64,000 nt of DNA from Nocardia sp. NBC_00403. Lineage in GTDB: Bacteria > Actinomycetota > Actinomycetes > Mycobacteriales > Mycobacteriaceae. Positions 1-8,982 of this stretch are shown here, piece by piece. The stretch lies in contig NZ_CP107939.1 in the NCBI RefSeq assembly GCF_036046055.1, positions 558,001-622,000 of the forward strand. The letters run 5' to 3'. The translations under genes were made by a program, and so were the position numbers. Below the pieces are notes generated by a model. That model had not been told where the DNA came from, made no database searches, and worked only from the letters and a program-made list of their open reading frames with translations. Each line of letters begins with the position of its first letter. Position 1 is the stretch's first letter.

Positions 1-99
1 GGCTGGATGGCCGAGGCACGCACAGTCGGCCGCCGCAATGGCTGGGACCTATTCGATAACGCGTACACCAGCAATACCAACGGCTCATCGACGGTATAG
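1..99 (+). CDS. 3' end of an unidentified protein, cut by the window edge
   Basis: Frame 1 is open from the first base to a TAG at 97-99 and encodes 32 residues ending NAYTSNTNGSSTV. Codon use looks coding, and a strong hairpin follows at 116-133, so this is probably the tail of a real gene that starts to the left. The residues carry no motif I recognise. The next gene is a P450 fragment, and P450s often sit beside terpene synthases or other secondary-metabolism genes, but the tail does not show the terpene-synthase C-terminal pattern. Confidence 0.45.
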   Translation, partial: GWMAEARTVGRRNGWDLFDNAYTSNTNGSSTV

Positions 100-115
100 G
101 CACCGGGACCAGATC

Positions 116-133
116 TGCCCGAGTTCTCGGGCA
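116..133 (+). terminator. Hairpin after the first partial gene
   Basis: TGCCCGAG and CTCGGGCA form a perfect 8-bp inverted repeat around TT, followed within about 12 bases by a T-rich stretch (TTTCGTTTT). It sits 17 bases after the stop at 99 and before the promoter region of the P450 fragment, as expected for an intrinsic terminator. Confidence 0.6.
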
Positions 134-254
134 CTCACTTTCGTTTTGGTTTCTTCCGGTTCCGGTCTGGGGCCGGAAACGCGCGTATCGCGCGCCCCGC
201 AGGTACGGACGACCGAGAATTCCCTCAGCAATCCGAAATTTGTTGGGAGACAGC

Positions 255-815
255 ATGACCGAGCACGCGATCCAGCTGCCCACTGCGGGAGAGTCCACCT
301 ACGACACCTATGACCGAATTCGTGAGCGCGGCGAGGTCGTTCCTATCGAATTGCCGGGCGGGGTGCCCGCCTGGATCGCGACCAGCTACCAGGCCGTCAG
401 TGAAGTCCTTGATGACAAACTGTTCAGCAAGAGTGCCGCGCAGTGTCCCGCCCTGCACGACGGCACCATTCCGGCCGATTGGCCCATGCGCGCGCTCACC
501 GATATCGACCACATGCTCAACAAGGACGGCCTCGACCACCGGCGGCTGCGCAAGACCATCAGCCAGGCGTTCACCCCCGCCAGGGTCGCCGCGCTCGAAC
601 CGCGCATCGAGAAGATCGCCGCGAACCTGATCGCTCGGATCTGCCGGAACAGTCGGCACACCGAAACCCCGGGAGCCGCGTGCACTCAGCGAGCTCCGGG
701 GGCAGCCGGAGCGAGCAATTCGGGAGGGGCGAGGGCATCGCTGACCCGAGAGCACGCGGAGCGGGTCGCCCAGGATTTCGGTGGGCCGGCGAACTCGATC
801 CGATACCAATACTGA
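255..815 (+). pseudogene. Truncated cytochrome P450 (N-terminal third only)
   Basis: ATG at 255 is preceded by GGGAGA at 244-249; a TTG at 240 is in frame but poorly placed. Residues 1 to about 128 read as a bacterial CYP N-terminus: Y-D-x-x-x-x-I-R, a W-I-A-T-S-Y strand, and the helix-C segment GLDHRRLRKTISQAFTP. After about base 637 the protein becomes Ala/Gly/Ser-rich and no longer resembles a P450, stopping at 186 residues where the family has about 400. The ExxR motif and the heme-thiolate Cys loop are both absent, so it cannot bind heme. A deletion or rearrangement near 637 is the simplest explanation. The N-terminal assignment is firm; the tail is unexplained. Confidence 0.8.
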
Positions 816-846
816 CGTATCGACCATGAGGTTTTCGTGAAGGTTT

Positions 847-2064
847 CTAGAGCTGTTCGGCGGCCACCACGCGTTGCGCCGCGCGGGCGATGGCCAGTTC
901 CTCATTGGTCGGAACGACCAGCACGGCCACTTCGGCTCCCGGTGCCGAAATATGCCGGGCTGTGCGGTCTTTCGCGGTGTTGAGCGCGGGGTCGACCGCG
1001 ATGCCGAAGCGGGAGAGCTCGGCGAGGGCGTCGGCGCGAACCTGTGTGCTGTTCTCCCCGACACCCGCGGTGAAGGTGATGGCGTCGAGGCGACCCAGCT
1101 CCACCAAGTACGCGCCGAGGTAGCGGCGCAGTCGGTGGATGTATACGTCGTAGGCCAGCTTCGCGGCGGCGTCACCCTGATCGATGAGCCGTTGCAGCTC
1201 ACGGAAATCGTTGACACCCGAAAGCCCCTTCAGGCCCGAGTTCCGGTTCAGAAGCTCGTCGACCTGGTCGATATTCAGATCGGCCGAGCGCATGAGGTGC
1301 GGCACGATGCCCGGGTCGAGATCGCCGGACCTGGTGCCCATCACCAAGCCCTCCAACGGGGTCAGACCCATTGTCGTGTCGACCGGCTGACCGCCCTTGA
1401 TCGCCGAGGCCGAAGCGCCGTTACCCAGGTGGAAGACAATCTGATTCAGGTCGGCGGGATCGCGATCGAGCAGCTCCGCGACCCGCCCGGAGACGTATTC
1501 GTGCGAAGTGCCGTGAAAACCATATTTCCGAATGCCCTGCGCGGCAGCGACCTTCGCATCGATCGCGTAGGTCTTCGCGGCATCGGGCAGGCCGTGGAAG
1601 AACGCGGTGTCGAACACGGCGACCTGCGGTACGCCCGGCAATAGCCTCCTGGCACTCTCGATGCCCGCAACATTGGCCGGATTGTGCAGCGGCGCAAGCG
1701 AAGACAGCTCCGAAATCGCGGTGACCACTGCATCGTCGATCAGCGTCGGCCGGTAGAACACCTCGCCGCCGTGCACCACTCGATGCCCGACCGCGTGCAC
1801 GCCCTCGCTCGCCAGATCACGTCCGGTCTCGGCAAACATCTCGAAAACCAGCCGCAGTCCGGCGGTGTGATCGGCGACCGGCTCATGACACTCGACGGTC
1901 ATTCCCTCGGCACGATGCTCGATCCCGGCGTTCGCCTCGCCGATCCGGTCGACCATGCCCGAAGCCGCGACAGCGCTCGACTCCGGGTCCAGCAGCTGGT
2001 ATTTGATCGACGACGAGCCGGAATTGATCACCAGCACCAGACCATCGGCACGTTCGCTGCTCAT
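847..2064 (-). CDS. ackA: Acetate kinase
   Basis: A 405-residue ASKHA-fold kinase interconverting acetate plus ATP with acetyl phosphate plus ADP. The N-terminal [10 protein letters not shown], the HRVVHGGE segment, [16 protein letters not shown] and the C-terminal FTAGVGEN are all intact and the length is normal. ATG at 2064 is chosen because AGGAGG lies at 2069-2074; an upstream in-frame start at 2136 would add 24 residues not found in the family. It lies 125 bases downstream of pta on the same strand, the usual pairing for the acetyl-CoA/acetyl-P/acetate route. The frame ends at TAG 847, facing the truncated P450. Confidence 0.97.
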   Translation of the reverse strand: MSSERADGLVLVINSGSSSIKYQLLDPESSAVAASGMVDRIGEANAGIEHRAEGMTVECHEPVADHTAGLRLVFEMFAETGRDLASEGVHAVGHRVVHGGEVFYRPTLIDDAVVTAISELSSLAPLHNPANVAGIESARRLLPGVPQVAVFDTAFFHGLPDAAKTYAIDAKVAAAQGIRKYGFHGTSHEYVSGRVAELLDRDPADLNQIVFHLGNGASASAIKGGQPVDTTMGLTPLEGLVMGTRSGDLDPGIVPHLMRSADLNIDQVDELLNRNSGLKGLSGVNDFRELQRLIDQGDAAAKLAYDVYIHRLRRYLGAYLVELGRLDAITFTAGVGENSTQVRADALAELSRFGIAVDPALNTAKDRTARHISAPGAEVAVLVVPTNEELAIARAAQRVVAAEQL

Positions 2065-2189
2065 GACGCCTCCTGTGTCCCGCGAGAGTTCACATCGCCT
2101 CCAGGGTCCTGCGGTGCTCTCGCACACGTTCAGCAACCGTGATCACGACGCCAATGTTCCGCATTGCCCCTGTGCCGCGGACACCCCCG

Positions 2190-4262
2190 TCACTCTCCGT
2201 GCGCCTGAATCGCGGTGATCGCCACGGTGTTGACGATGTCGGCGACCAGAGCGCCGCGGGACAGATCGTTGACCGGCTTGCGCAGACCCTGCAGCACCGG
2301 GCCGATGGCGATCGCGCCCGCACTGCGCTGCACTGCCTTGTAGGTGTTGTTGCCGGTATTGAGATCGGGAAACACGAACACCGTTGCGCGGCCTGCCACC
2401 TCGGAATCCGGCAGCTTGGTGGTGGCGACGGTCGGCTCGATCGCCGCGTCGTATTGAATCGGGCCCTCCACCAGCAGTTCCGGCGCACGCTCGCGGACCA
2501 GCTTGGTCGCCACCCGGACCTTGTCCACATCGGCGCCGCTGCCCGATTCACCGGTCGAGTACGACAGCATGGCCACCCGCGGTTCGATGCCGAACCTGGC
2601 CGCGGTGCCCGCCGAGGAGATCGCGATATCGGCCAGCTGGTCCGACGTCGGATCGGGGACCACCGCGCAGTCGCCGTAGGCGAGCACCCGGTCGGCAAGG
2701 CACATCAGGAACACACTGGACACCGTGGCGACGCCGGGCGTGGTCTTGATGATCTCGAACGACGGCCGGATGGTGTGCGCCGTGGTGTGCGCGGCACCGG
2801 ACACCATGCCGTCGGCAATGCCCTTGTGGACCATCATGGTGCCGAAATACGAGATGTCGGTCATGGTTTCGCGGGCGCGCTCAACGGTCATGCCCTTGTG
2901 CGCGCGCAGCTTCGCGTACTCCGCGGCGAAATCATCCAGATATCCCGAAGTGGCGGGATCGAGCACCTGCGCGGCGGCAATATCGACGCCCAGTTCGGCG
3001 GCGCGGGCCCGGATGGACCCCTCGTCACCGAGAATGACCAGGTCAGCGATCTTGCGCTGCAGCACCCGACCCGCGGCACGCAGGATGCGGTCGTCGTCGC
3101 CCTCGGGCAGCACGATGCGCTTGCGGTCCGCACGCGCCCACTCGATGAGCTGGTACTCGAACATCTGCGGGGTCACCACCGAGCTGCGCGGAACGTCGAT
3201 GCGCCGCAACAACTCCGCGTCGTCGACCCGCTGCTCCATCAGCGCGAGAGCGGTGTCGACCTTGCGCGGGCTGCCCGCCGACATCCGGCCGCGGGTGCGG
3301 TAGGCGGCACTGGCCGTGTCGTAGGTGCCGAGTTCGGTGGTGAGGATCGGCAGCTTCGGTTTGAGACCGGTCATCAGTCGCGCGACCGCGGGATGCGGGA
3401 GCATGCCGCCGTTCATGATGATGCCCGACAGCGACGGAAAGCCTTCCGCCTCATGCGCATTCACCACGCTGAGCAGCACGTCCGAGCGGTCACCCGGCGC
3501 GATGACCACGACGCCGTCGACAAGCCGCTCCAGAATGTGTTCGGCCGTCATGCCGCCGACCATGATCTCCAACGCCTCGCGCTGCAGCAATTCCTGGTCG
3601 CCGCTGTACATTTCGCCGTCGATCGCGGTGCACAGCTCGGCCATGGTTGGCGCAATCAGCAACGGCACTTCCGGCAGCGTCCAGGACGGCACATCGAAGC
3701 CCTGCAAGGCCGAGCACACCTCGTCGAGCTGGTCCGGATCGCAGCGGTTGGCGATGATCGCGACCAGCTGCGCGTGCTCGAGGGCCAGTTCGCTCGCGCA
3801 CAGCTCGGCCAGATGCCGCACCTCCTCCGGGGTGCGGCCGGAGCCGCGCACCACCAATAGCACCGGTGCGCCGAGGTTCACCGCGACCCTGGCGTTGAAA
3901 CGCAGCTCGCTGGGGCTGGCCACGTCGGTGTAGTCGCTGCCGACGATCACCACCGCATCACACACCTTGGCGACCTCGTGGAAGCGCATCACGATCTCGC
4001 TGATCGCGGCATCGGGATCAGCGTGCACCTGGTCGTAGGTGACGCCGGTGGCCTGCGCGTAGTCGATATCGGCTGTGCTGTGTTCGAGCAGCAGTTCGAG
4101 AATGTAATCCGGCTCGGTGGTCGAGCGGGTGATCGGCCGGAACACCCCGACCCGAGCGGTGGTCACGCACAGCATCTGGAGCATCCCGAGCGCCACCGTC
4201 GATTTTCCGGTGTCACCCTCCGGAGACGCGATGTACACGGCGGATGGAGCAGATTCGGCCAT
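2190..4262 (-). CDS. pta: Phosphate acetyltransferase (long, multidomain form)
   Basis: Catalyses acetyl-CoA plus phosphate to acetyl phosphate plus CoA; the product feeds ackA just downstream. At 690 residues it is the long form. An N-terminal BioD/CobQ-like P-loop domain has GDTGKST at residues 16-22, a middle DRTGG-type region follows, and the C-terminal PTA/PTB catalytic domain begins around residue 370 with AGSPRKVDTALALM, RIVLPEGDDDRI and later YSTGESGSGADVDKV. ATG at 4262 gives the expected MAESAPSAVYIASPEGD start. pta-ackA with fgd close by matches the mycobacterial order fgd1-pta-ackA, except that two other genes separate fgd here. Confidence 0.97.
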   Translation of the reverse strand: MAESAPSAVYIASPEGDTGKSTVALGMLQMLCVTTARVGVFRPITRSTTEPDYILELLLEHSTADIDYAQATGVTYDQVHADPDAAISEIVMRFHEVAKVCDAVVIVGSDYTDVASPSELRFNARVAVNLGAPVLLVVRGSGRTPEEVRHLAELCASELALEHAQLVAIIANRCDPDQLDEVCSALQGFDVPSWTLPEVPLLIAPTMAELCTAIDGEMYSGDQELLQREALEIMVGGMTAEHILERLVDGVVVIAPGDRSDVLLSVVNAHEAEGFPSLSGIIMNGGMLPHPAVARLMTGLKPKLPILTTELGTYDTASAAYRTRGRMSAGSPRKVDTALALMEQRVDDAELLRRIDVPRSSVVTPQMFEYQLIEWARADRKRIVLPEGDDDRILRAAGRVLQRKIADLVILGDEGSIRARAAELGVDIAAAQVLDPATSGYLDDFAAEYAKLRAHKGMTVERARETMTDISYFGTMMVHKGIADGMVSGAAHTTAHTIRPSFEIIKTTPGVATVSSVFLMCLADRVLAYGDCAVVPDPTSDQLADIAISSAGTAARFGIEPRVAMLSYSTGESGSGADVDKVRVATKLVRERAPELLVEGPIQYDAAIEPTVATTKLPDSEVAGRATVFVFPDLNTGNNTYKAVQRSAGAIAIGPVLQGLRKPVNDLSRGALVADIVNTVAITAIQAHGE

Positions 4263-4345
4263 GGTCGAAGCTTAGTAAACGGATGGCAACTCCCCCGCCT
4301 TCCCGAGTCTTCAGGAAGCTTCTAGCAACGCCGTATAGTCCGGGC

Positions 4346-4852
4346 ATGGCTGAGCAGTTCCCGGACCGGCAATGGGGTTCGCGCACCAATGTTCTTTCCC
4401 GCGCAGCGAATAAGCTCGCGGCTACCAAGCCCGGTTCGTGGTTCATTCGGAAGATCACGCCGCTGGATCGCGCACTGCTCGAGCGCACCGACGCCAAGTA
4501 CACCGTGCTCGGCCCGATCGGTGCGCCCGTCATCCTGCTGACCAGCATCGGCCGCAAGTCCGGCGAACCGCGCACCCAGCCGCTGCTCTATGTGCACGAC
4601 GGTGACACGTTGTACGTGATCGGCAGCAACTTCGGTCAGGCCGAGCACCCGGCCTGGACCGCCAATCTGCTGGCGAACCCGCAGGCCACCGTCGCTATCG
4701 CGGGTGAACGCATCCCCGTCCAGGCCACCCTGGTCGCCGAGGCCGACAAGGACGCCGTCTTCGCCCGCTTCGTCGAAATCACCGGCGCCTACGACGCCTA
4801 CCGCTCCCGCACCACCCGCAATCTGCGCATCTTCGCACTCACCCGCGCCTGA
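4346..4852 (+). CDS. Deazaflavin (F420)-dependent nitroreductase-family protein
   Basis: 168 residues with the fold signature of the DDN/FDOR family: the ILLTSIGRKSGEPRTQPLLY segment followed by DGDTLYVIGSNFG and HPAWTANLLANP, where the family uses the G-R-K-S-G and S-x-x-G residues to bind the F420 phosphate and ring. ATG at 4346 matches family N-termini; the frame is open upstream to 4244 but that part overlaps the pta start region and looks non-coding. These enzymes use reduced F420 to reduce nitro compounds, quinones or other substrates; the substrate here cannot be told. The F420-reducing fgd lies 700 bases away, a sensible functional partner. Confidence 0.9.
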   Translation: MAEQFPDRQWGSRTNVLSRAANKLAATKPGSWFIRKITPLDRALLERTDAKYTVLGPIGAPVILLTSIGRKSGEPRTQPLLYVHDGDTLYVIGSNFGQAEHPAWTANLLANPQATVAIAGERIPVQATLVAEADKDAVFARFVEITGAYDAYRSRTTRNLRIFALTRA

Positions 4853-4906
4853 GATGCGCTGACGACCGGTCTTTCGCCTGCGCAGTCCCTCCAACGACTC
4901 GATGAT

Positions 4907-4941
4907 GTGGTGACGGCGACCCATGCGATGGCCGTCACCAC
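4907..4941. terminator. Strong stem-loop between convergent genes
   Basis: GTGGTGACGGC (4907-4917) pairs perfectly with GCCGTCACCAC (4931-4941) across a 13-base loop. It sits exactly between the convergent stops at 4852 and 4951, so it probably ends transcription from both sides. Confidence 0.7.
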
Positions 4942-4950
4942 ACCGTCGAT

Positions 4951-5370
4951 CTAGCCCCCGAAGCTACCGGTTGCGGGCTTGGTGGCGGGGACGGTGACAG
5001 TGACCAGCTCCGACAACTCGTATCCCGCGTCGCCCGCACAGCCTCCCCTGGCCGTGATCGTCGTCCCCGGCTCGAGACCTTCCAGCGACGTCTTGATCGT
5101 CTGGCCGGGGTTGGCCAGCGACTCCGGGCGAGAACCGCCGAAGAACACGTGGTTGTTGTCGGGTCCGACGCCGGCCTCGGCCCAGCACTGACCCTGGTCG
5201 TTCGGATTGTGCAGCGTCGCGGTCACCGTTCCCGGTCCGGTGCCCGCGAAGGTGACGTCAGGGGCCTTGAACGGCGTCGCCGCGCTTGCGGGCGCTGCGG
5301 TAGTGGGGGCGAACATTACGGCCGCCGCGGAGGCGGCAAGGAGGACGGCTCCATGAATTCGTCGGTTCAT
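4951..5370 (-). CDS. Small secreted protein of unknown function
   Basis: About 139 residues. It begins with a classic Sec signal peptide: MNRR, a hydrophobic stretch rich in Ala/Val and an AxA-type cleavage region (ASAATPFKAP) near residue 33. The mature part is a short beta-rich domain with two Cys residues (QCWAEAG and RGGCAGD) that could form a disulfide, and repeated Thr/Val strands. ATG at 5370 is preferred over the adjacent GTG at 5373; no strong ribosome-binding site was seen. I do not recognise a named family. Similar small exported beta-sandwich proteins are common in Nocardia and Mycobacterium. Confidence 0.8.
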   Translation of the reverse strand: MNRRIHGAVLLAASAAAVMFAPTTAAPASAATPFKAPDVTFAGTGPGTVTATLHNPNDQGQCWAEAGVGPDNNHVFFGGSRPESLANPGQTIKTSLEGLEPGTTITARGGCAGDAGYELSELVTVTVPATKPATGSFGG

Positions 5371-5469
5371 CACATGACCGGATCATTCCCTGGAACAGCT
5401 TTCAACACAACAAAATTCGCTACCAGAGCTGGAGATACCCGCTAGAACACACACCGTGCGGGCGATGTG

Positions 5470-5510
5470 ACATGGCCGCGGCGACTGTCACGAGCGCCGC
5501 GTGGCCATGT
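5470..5510 (-). terminator. Stem-loop after fgd
   Basis: ACATGGCCGCGGCG (5470-5483) pairs with CGCCGCGTGGCCATGT (5495-5510) across 11 bases, with a 2-base bulge. It begins 8 bases beyond the fgd stop codon on the minus strand. Confidence 0.6.
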
Positions 5511-5517
5511 TCGATTG

Positions 5518-6528
5518 TCAGCCGAGCGCGCGCAGGCGCGGGGCCAGGTCGCGCTGGAAGAGATCGAGGAAGCGGCGCTGGTCGTGGCCGGGAGCGTGGA
5601 AGACCAGGTGGTTGAGGCCCGCGTCCAGGTAGGGCTTGATGAGGTCGACGGCCTGGTCGGGGTCGCTCGCAACGATCCAGCGCTTGGCGATCTGATCGAT
5701 GGGGAGAGCGTCGGCGGCGGCCTCCATTTCGATCGGGTCGGTGATGCTGTGCTTCTGCTCGGGGGTCAGCGACAGCGGTGCCCAGAAGCGGGTGTTCTCC
5801 AGGGCCAGTTCGGGATCGGTGTCGTAGGAGATCTTTATCTCGATCATTCGGTCGATGTCGTCGACGGTGCGGCCTGCCTTCGCGGCACCCTCGGCGACGG
5901 CGGGCATCAGCTTCTCGGTGTAGAGATCCATACCCTTGCCGGAGGTGCAGATGAAGCCGTCACCGGCGCGGCCCGCGTACCGGGCCACCAATGGACCGCC
6001 CGCAGCGATGTAGACCGGGATACCGCCCTTGGGGACGTCGTAGATCGAGGCGCCGACAGTGCGGTAGTACTGACCGTCGAAGTCGGTGCGCTCGCCGGTC
6101 CACAGTGCGCGCATCAGGTCGACCGATTCGCGCAGACGGGCGAAACGCTCCTTGAATTCCGGCCATTCGCCGGTGAACCCGGTGGCGATCTCGTTGAGCG
6201 CCTCACCGGAGCCGACGCCGAGCATGATCCGGTCCGGGTACAGACAGCCCATGGTGGCGAAGGCCTGCGCGATCACCGCGGGGTTGTAGCGGAAGGTCGG
6301 GGTGAGCACCGAGGTGCCGAGCTGGATGCGCTCGGTGCGCTCGCCGACCGCGGCCATCCAGGCCAGCGAGAACGGCGCGTGCCCGCCCTTGTGGCGCCAC
6401 GGCTGGAAGTGGTCGCTCACGGTGGCGCTGTCGAGCCCGTGTTCCTCGGCGAGCACCGCGATCTCGACCAACTCCCGAGGTCCGAACTGCTCTGCCGATG
6501 CCTTGTACCCGAGCTTGAGCTCACCCAT
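5518..6528 (-). CDS. fgd: F420-dependent glucose-6-phosphate dehydrogenase
   Basis: A luciferase-like TIM-barrel enzyme that oxidises glucose 6-phosphate to 6-phosphogluconolactone while reducing coenzyme F420; it is the main source of F420H2 in mycolata. With the ATG at 6528 the protein has 336 residues, the length of M. tuberculosis Fgd1, and the catalytic set falls at the same numbers: His40, Trp44 (SDHFQPW) and Glu109 ([10 protein letters not shown]). AGGAG at 6537-6541 lies 8 bases before this ATG, whereas the upstream in-frame GTG (6537) overlaps it, so the ATG is favoured. A long 5' region with a hairpin and a 34-bp repeat array lies upstream. Confidence 0.97.
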   Translation of the reverse strand: MGELKLGYKASAEQFGPRELVEIAVLAEEHGLDSATVSDHFQPWRHKGGHAPFSLAWMAAVGERTERIQLGTSVLTPTFRYNPAVIAQAFATMGCLYPDRIMLGVGSGEALNEIATGFTGEWPEFKERFARLRESVDLMRALWTGERTDFDGQYYRTVGASIYDVPKGGIPVYIAAGGPLVARYAGRAGDGFICTSGKGMDLYTEKLMPAVAEGAAKAGRTVDDIDRMIEIKISYDTDPELALENTRFWAPLSLTPEQKHSITDPIEMEAAADALPIDQIAKRWIVASDPDQAVDLIKPYLDAGLNHLVFHAPGHDQRRFLDLFQRDLAPRLRALG

Positions 6529-6562
6529 GTGCGCCACTCCTGTCGCTTAGCTGCCACGGTTC

Positions 6563-6584
6563 GGGTGCGGGCGTTCCCGCACCC
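6563..6584 (-). promoter_or_regulatory. Perfect 9-bp hairpin in the fgd upstream region
   Basis: GGGTGCGGG (6563-6571) and CCCGCACCC (6576-6584) flank the 4-base loop CGTT, 35 bases before the fgd start on the minus strand. No U-tract follows in the fgd direction. It could be a 5'-UTR structure or an operator; the sequence alone cannot say which. Confidence 0.4.
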
Positions 6585-6737
6585 CGCTTCGGCCGTATCA
6601 ACGCTTCATCGTGTCGCGATAGTCCGCGTCGCGGCACGACGGTCCTCCGCGTTTCAGACGGCCGTCCTCGACCATAGTCAGCGACCGACCCCGATGTGTG
6701 CGGGGTCGTACCGCGTCGATCCCTTACCCACGATCAC

Positions 6738-6970
6738 CTGGACAGGCGACTGCTTCGCCTTCGCTCAGCCGGCGCAAGCGACTGCTTCGCGTTCACTCAG
6801 CCCAGGCGCAAACAGCTGCCTCACGTTCACACAGCCCAGGCGCAAACAGCTGCCTCACGTTCACACAGCCCAGGCGCAAACAGCTGCCTCACGTTCACAC
6901 AGCCCAGGCGCAAACAGCTGCCTCACGTTCACACAGCCCAGGCGCAAACAGCTGCCTCGCCTCAGCTCAG
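6738..6970. repeat. 34-bp tandem repeat array (4 perfect copies plus degenerate flanks)
   Basis: Four identical 34-base units start at 6801, 6835, 6869 and 6903. A fifth (6937-6970) matches for its first 22 bases and then drifts, and about two decayed units precede at 6738-6800. Each unit begins CCCAGGCGCAAACAGCTG and contains the palindrome CAGCTG. The period is not a multiple of three, so all frames through it are rotating shadows. It fills the space between divergently transcribed fgd and the HAD phosphatase gene. There are no variable spacers, so it is not CRISPR; it is a minisatellite-like (VNTR) array. Confidence 0.9.
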
Positions 6971-7026
6971 CCCGATGCAAGCGGCTACAGACTTCGTCCG
7001 GCTGCGCCATAGTGGACAATTGACCG

Positions 7027-7824
7027 GTGACCGCCATTGACGAGCCCATCCTGTCCTATCTCACCGACATGGACGGCGTGCTGGTGCACGAGGACCACAT
7101 GATCCCGGGCGCGGACAAGTTCCTGGCAGAGCTGCGGTCCAACGAGATCCCGTTCCTGGTGCTCACCAACAACTCGATCCGCACCCCGCGTGACCTGCAG
7201 GCCCGGCTGCGCCACACCGGATTGGATATTCCGGAAGAGGCTATCTGGACCTCCGCCCTGGCCACCGCCACCTTCCTCAATGACCAGCGCCCGAACGGAA
7301 CCGCCTATGTCGTCGGCGAATCCGGGCTCACCACGGCGCTGCACGAGATCGGCTACGTGCTGACCGACAGCGATCCCGACTATGTCGTGCTCGGCGAGAC
7401 CCGCACGTACTCCTTCGAGGCGATCACCACCGCCATCCGCCTTGTCGACCGCGGCGCCCGGTTCATCGCCACCAACCCGGACCCGACCGGCCCTTCCCGC
7501 GACGGCCTGCTGCCTGCCACCGGCTCGGTCGCCGCCCTGATCACTCGCGCGACCGGCCGCGACCCCTACTACGTCGGCAAGCCGAACTCGCTGATGATGC
7601 GGTCGGCCCTGCGCCGCATCGGCGCCCACTCCCAGTCCACCGTGATGATCGGCGACCGAATGGACACCGACGTCATCTCCGGACTCGAGGCGGGTATGCG
7701 AACCATCCTCGTCACCACCGGCATCTCCACCCGCGCCTCGGTAGAGCAATTCCCCTACCGCCCGACCCTGGTCGTCGATTCGGTCGCGGACCTGGTCGGC
7801 CATACCAGCACGCCTTTCGACTAG
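7027..7824 (+). CDS. HAD-superfamily (class IIA, NagD-like) phosphatase
   Basis: 265 residues with the complete HAD motif set: DMDGV with Asp14 nucleophile and Asp16 acid/base, LVLTNNS for motif II, the GKPN lysine for motif III, and GDRMDTD for motif IV. The insertion between motifs II and III is of the C2 cap type shared by NagD and p-nitrophenylphosphatase-like enzymes. GTG at 7027 is the only start that keeps motif I at its usual distance. The likely role is dephosphorylation of a small sugar or nucleotide phosphate in the cytoplasm; the substrate cannot be inferred. The upstream 34-bp array may contain its promoter. Confidence 0.92.
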   Translation: MTAIDEPILSYLTDMDGVLVHEDHMIPGADKFLAELRSNEIPFLVLTNNSIRTPRDLQARLRHTGLDIPEEAIWTSALATATFLNDQRPNGTAYVVGESGLTTALHEIGYVLTDSDPDYVVLGETRTYSFEAITTAIRLVDRGARFIATNPDPTGPSRDGLLPATGSVAALITRATGRDPYYVGKPNSLMMRSALRRIGAHSQSTVMIGDRMDTDVISGLEAGMRTILVTTGISTRASVEQFPYRPTLVVDSVADLVGHTSTPFD

Positions 7825-7890
7825 CCCCTGCACCAGCGTCACCCTCGCGACAGTGCGGGTCCCACCAGCGATGTTCGTCATACTGACATC

Positions 7891-8304
7891 ATGGAAACCT
7901 GGTTCGACGCAGCACGTGCGGCGGAGACCGGCCATGACTGGGATGCAGCGATCTCCGCAGTCAGCGCTGTTGCCGAGTGCTACAGCGCAGACCATAACCG
8001 GCACGATGCGCATCTGTGGCACATGGATCTACTCGTGAAAGCGAGACGCCTCGACGAGCTAGCCACGCGGGGTGAGACCGACGTCCACGCGCGGCGCAGG
8101 CTGGACCGGTTCCTGTACGAGGACAGTCGCGACCGCGATCTCCGGCAACGGGCCCAGCATGGGGACAAGACCACGCTGTACTTGCTCGTGAAGCTGCTTT
8201 GCCAGCGAGAGGAGCAAGCCGCTGCTCAGCAGGTGGTAGCCGAAATTGATGGCACCGATGAATACGCGCTGGGCCTGGCGAGACAGCGGCTGACCGACAT
8301 ATAG
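7891..8304 (+). CDS. Small helical protein of unknown function
   Basis: 137 residues from ATG 7891, predominantly alpha-helical with repeated Ala-rich segments (ETGHDWDAAISAVSAVAECY, LVKLLCQREEQAAAQQVV) that resemble tetratricopeptide-type helix pairs. No catalytic motif, signal peptide or membrane segment is visible. It follows the phosphatase by 66 bases and is convergent with the MarR gene. I do not recognise the family; a small TPR-like adaptor is a guess from composition only. Confidence 0.65.
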   Translation: METWFDAARAAETGHDWDAAISAVSAVAECYSADHNRHDAHLWHMDLLVKARRLDELATRGETDVHARRRLDRFLYEDSRDRDLRQRAQHGDKTTLYLLVKLLCQREEQAAAQQVVAEIDGTDEYALGLARQRLTDI

Positions 8305-8418
8305 CACACAAACCGCACGTCAGTGTTGATCAGGACTTCGAACATCGACAGCTTCCGGTCCGGCGGGCGAGGTGTCGTCACCCAGCGGTCAGGAATCCCC
8401 GAGATCTGGTCGGCGCGA

Positions 8419-8874
8419 TCAGGATTCGGTGTCGGTGATGGCGTCGAGGGCGGCGGACAAGGTGGTCAGCACATCCACCGTCAGGGCGAATTTTTCGGGG
8501 CCGAGTTCGGCCGCCAGTCGCTGTGCCATCACGGCGTGATGGGGGTTGATGCGCTTGATGGCGTCGCGACCGGCGTCGGTGGGCGCCACCAGTTTCGCGC
8601 GGCGGTGAGCGGGGTTCGGGCGGTATTCGGCAAGTCCCTTGTCCACCAACAGATCCGCGATGCGCTGCACGCTCTGGCGGGTAATGCCCATCGCCCTGGC
8701 GATGCCCGCCACCGGAAGCGGTTCGCGCAGCACCGCCCCGAGCACTTGCCACCAGGCCGCAGTAATGCCCCCGGGCTGGGCGAGTTCTTCTGCGATCGTG
8801 AGGAATTGGCCGTTGAGCCGGAACGAGGTGATGGCGGCGGTGCTGAAGAGTTCCTGTTCAGGTGTGTCACTCAT
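8419..8874 (-). CDS. MarR-family transcriptional regulator
   Basis: 151 residues with a typical winged helix: ITRQSVQRIADLLVDKGL as recognition helix and wing approach, followed by NPAHRRAKLVAPTDAGRDAI, the canonical MarR D-x-R-R-A/K-x-x-x-L-T wing. GGAGGG lies just upstream of ATG 8874. It is the second gene after the DJ-1/PfpI gene on the same strand, 108 bases apart, so the pair probably forms one autoregulated operon controlled from the double palindrome at 9624-9663. The effector is unknown. Confidence 0.92.
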   Translation of the reverse strand: MSDTPEQELFSTAAITSFRLNGQFLTIAEELAQPGGITAAWWQVLGAVLREPLPVAGIARAMGITRQSVQRIADLLVDKGLAEYRPNPAHRRAKLVAPTDAGRDAIKRINPHHAVMAQRLAAELGPEKFALTVDVLTTLSAALDAITDTES

Positions 8875-8982
8875 GCCGAGCAGCCCTCCTGTGCCGCACG
8901 GCTTTCGATGCCGGGCATGCCACCTCCTCGATGTGGATCGTCGGCGATCCGACCGTTCGATCGGATCGCCGTGGATTGTCCC

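Noticed and set aside
1..99. C-terminus of a terpene synthase (because a P450 follows)
   Set aside because: The expected C-terminal W-x-x-x-T-x-R-Y type pattern is missing.
6738..6970. Possible CRISPR array
   Set aside because: The 34-bp units abut directly with no variable spacers and there are no cas genes.
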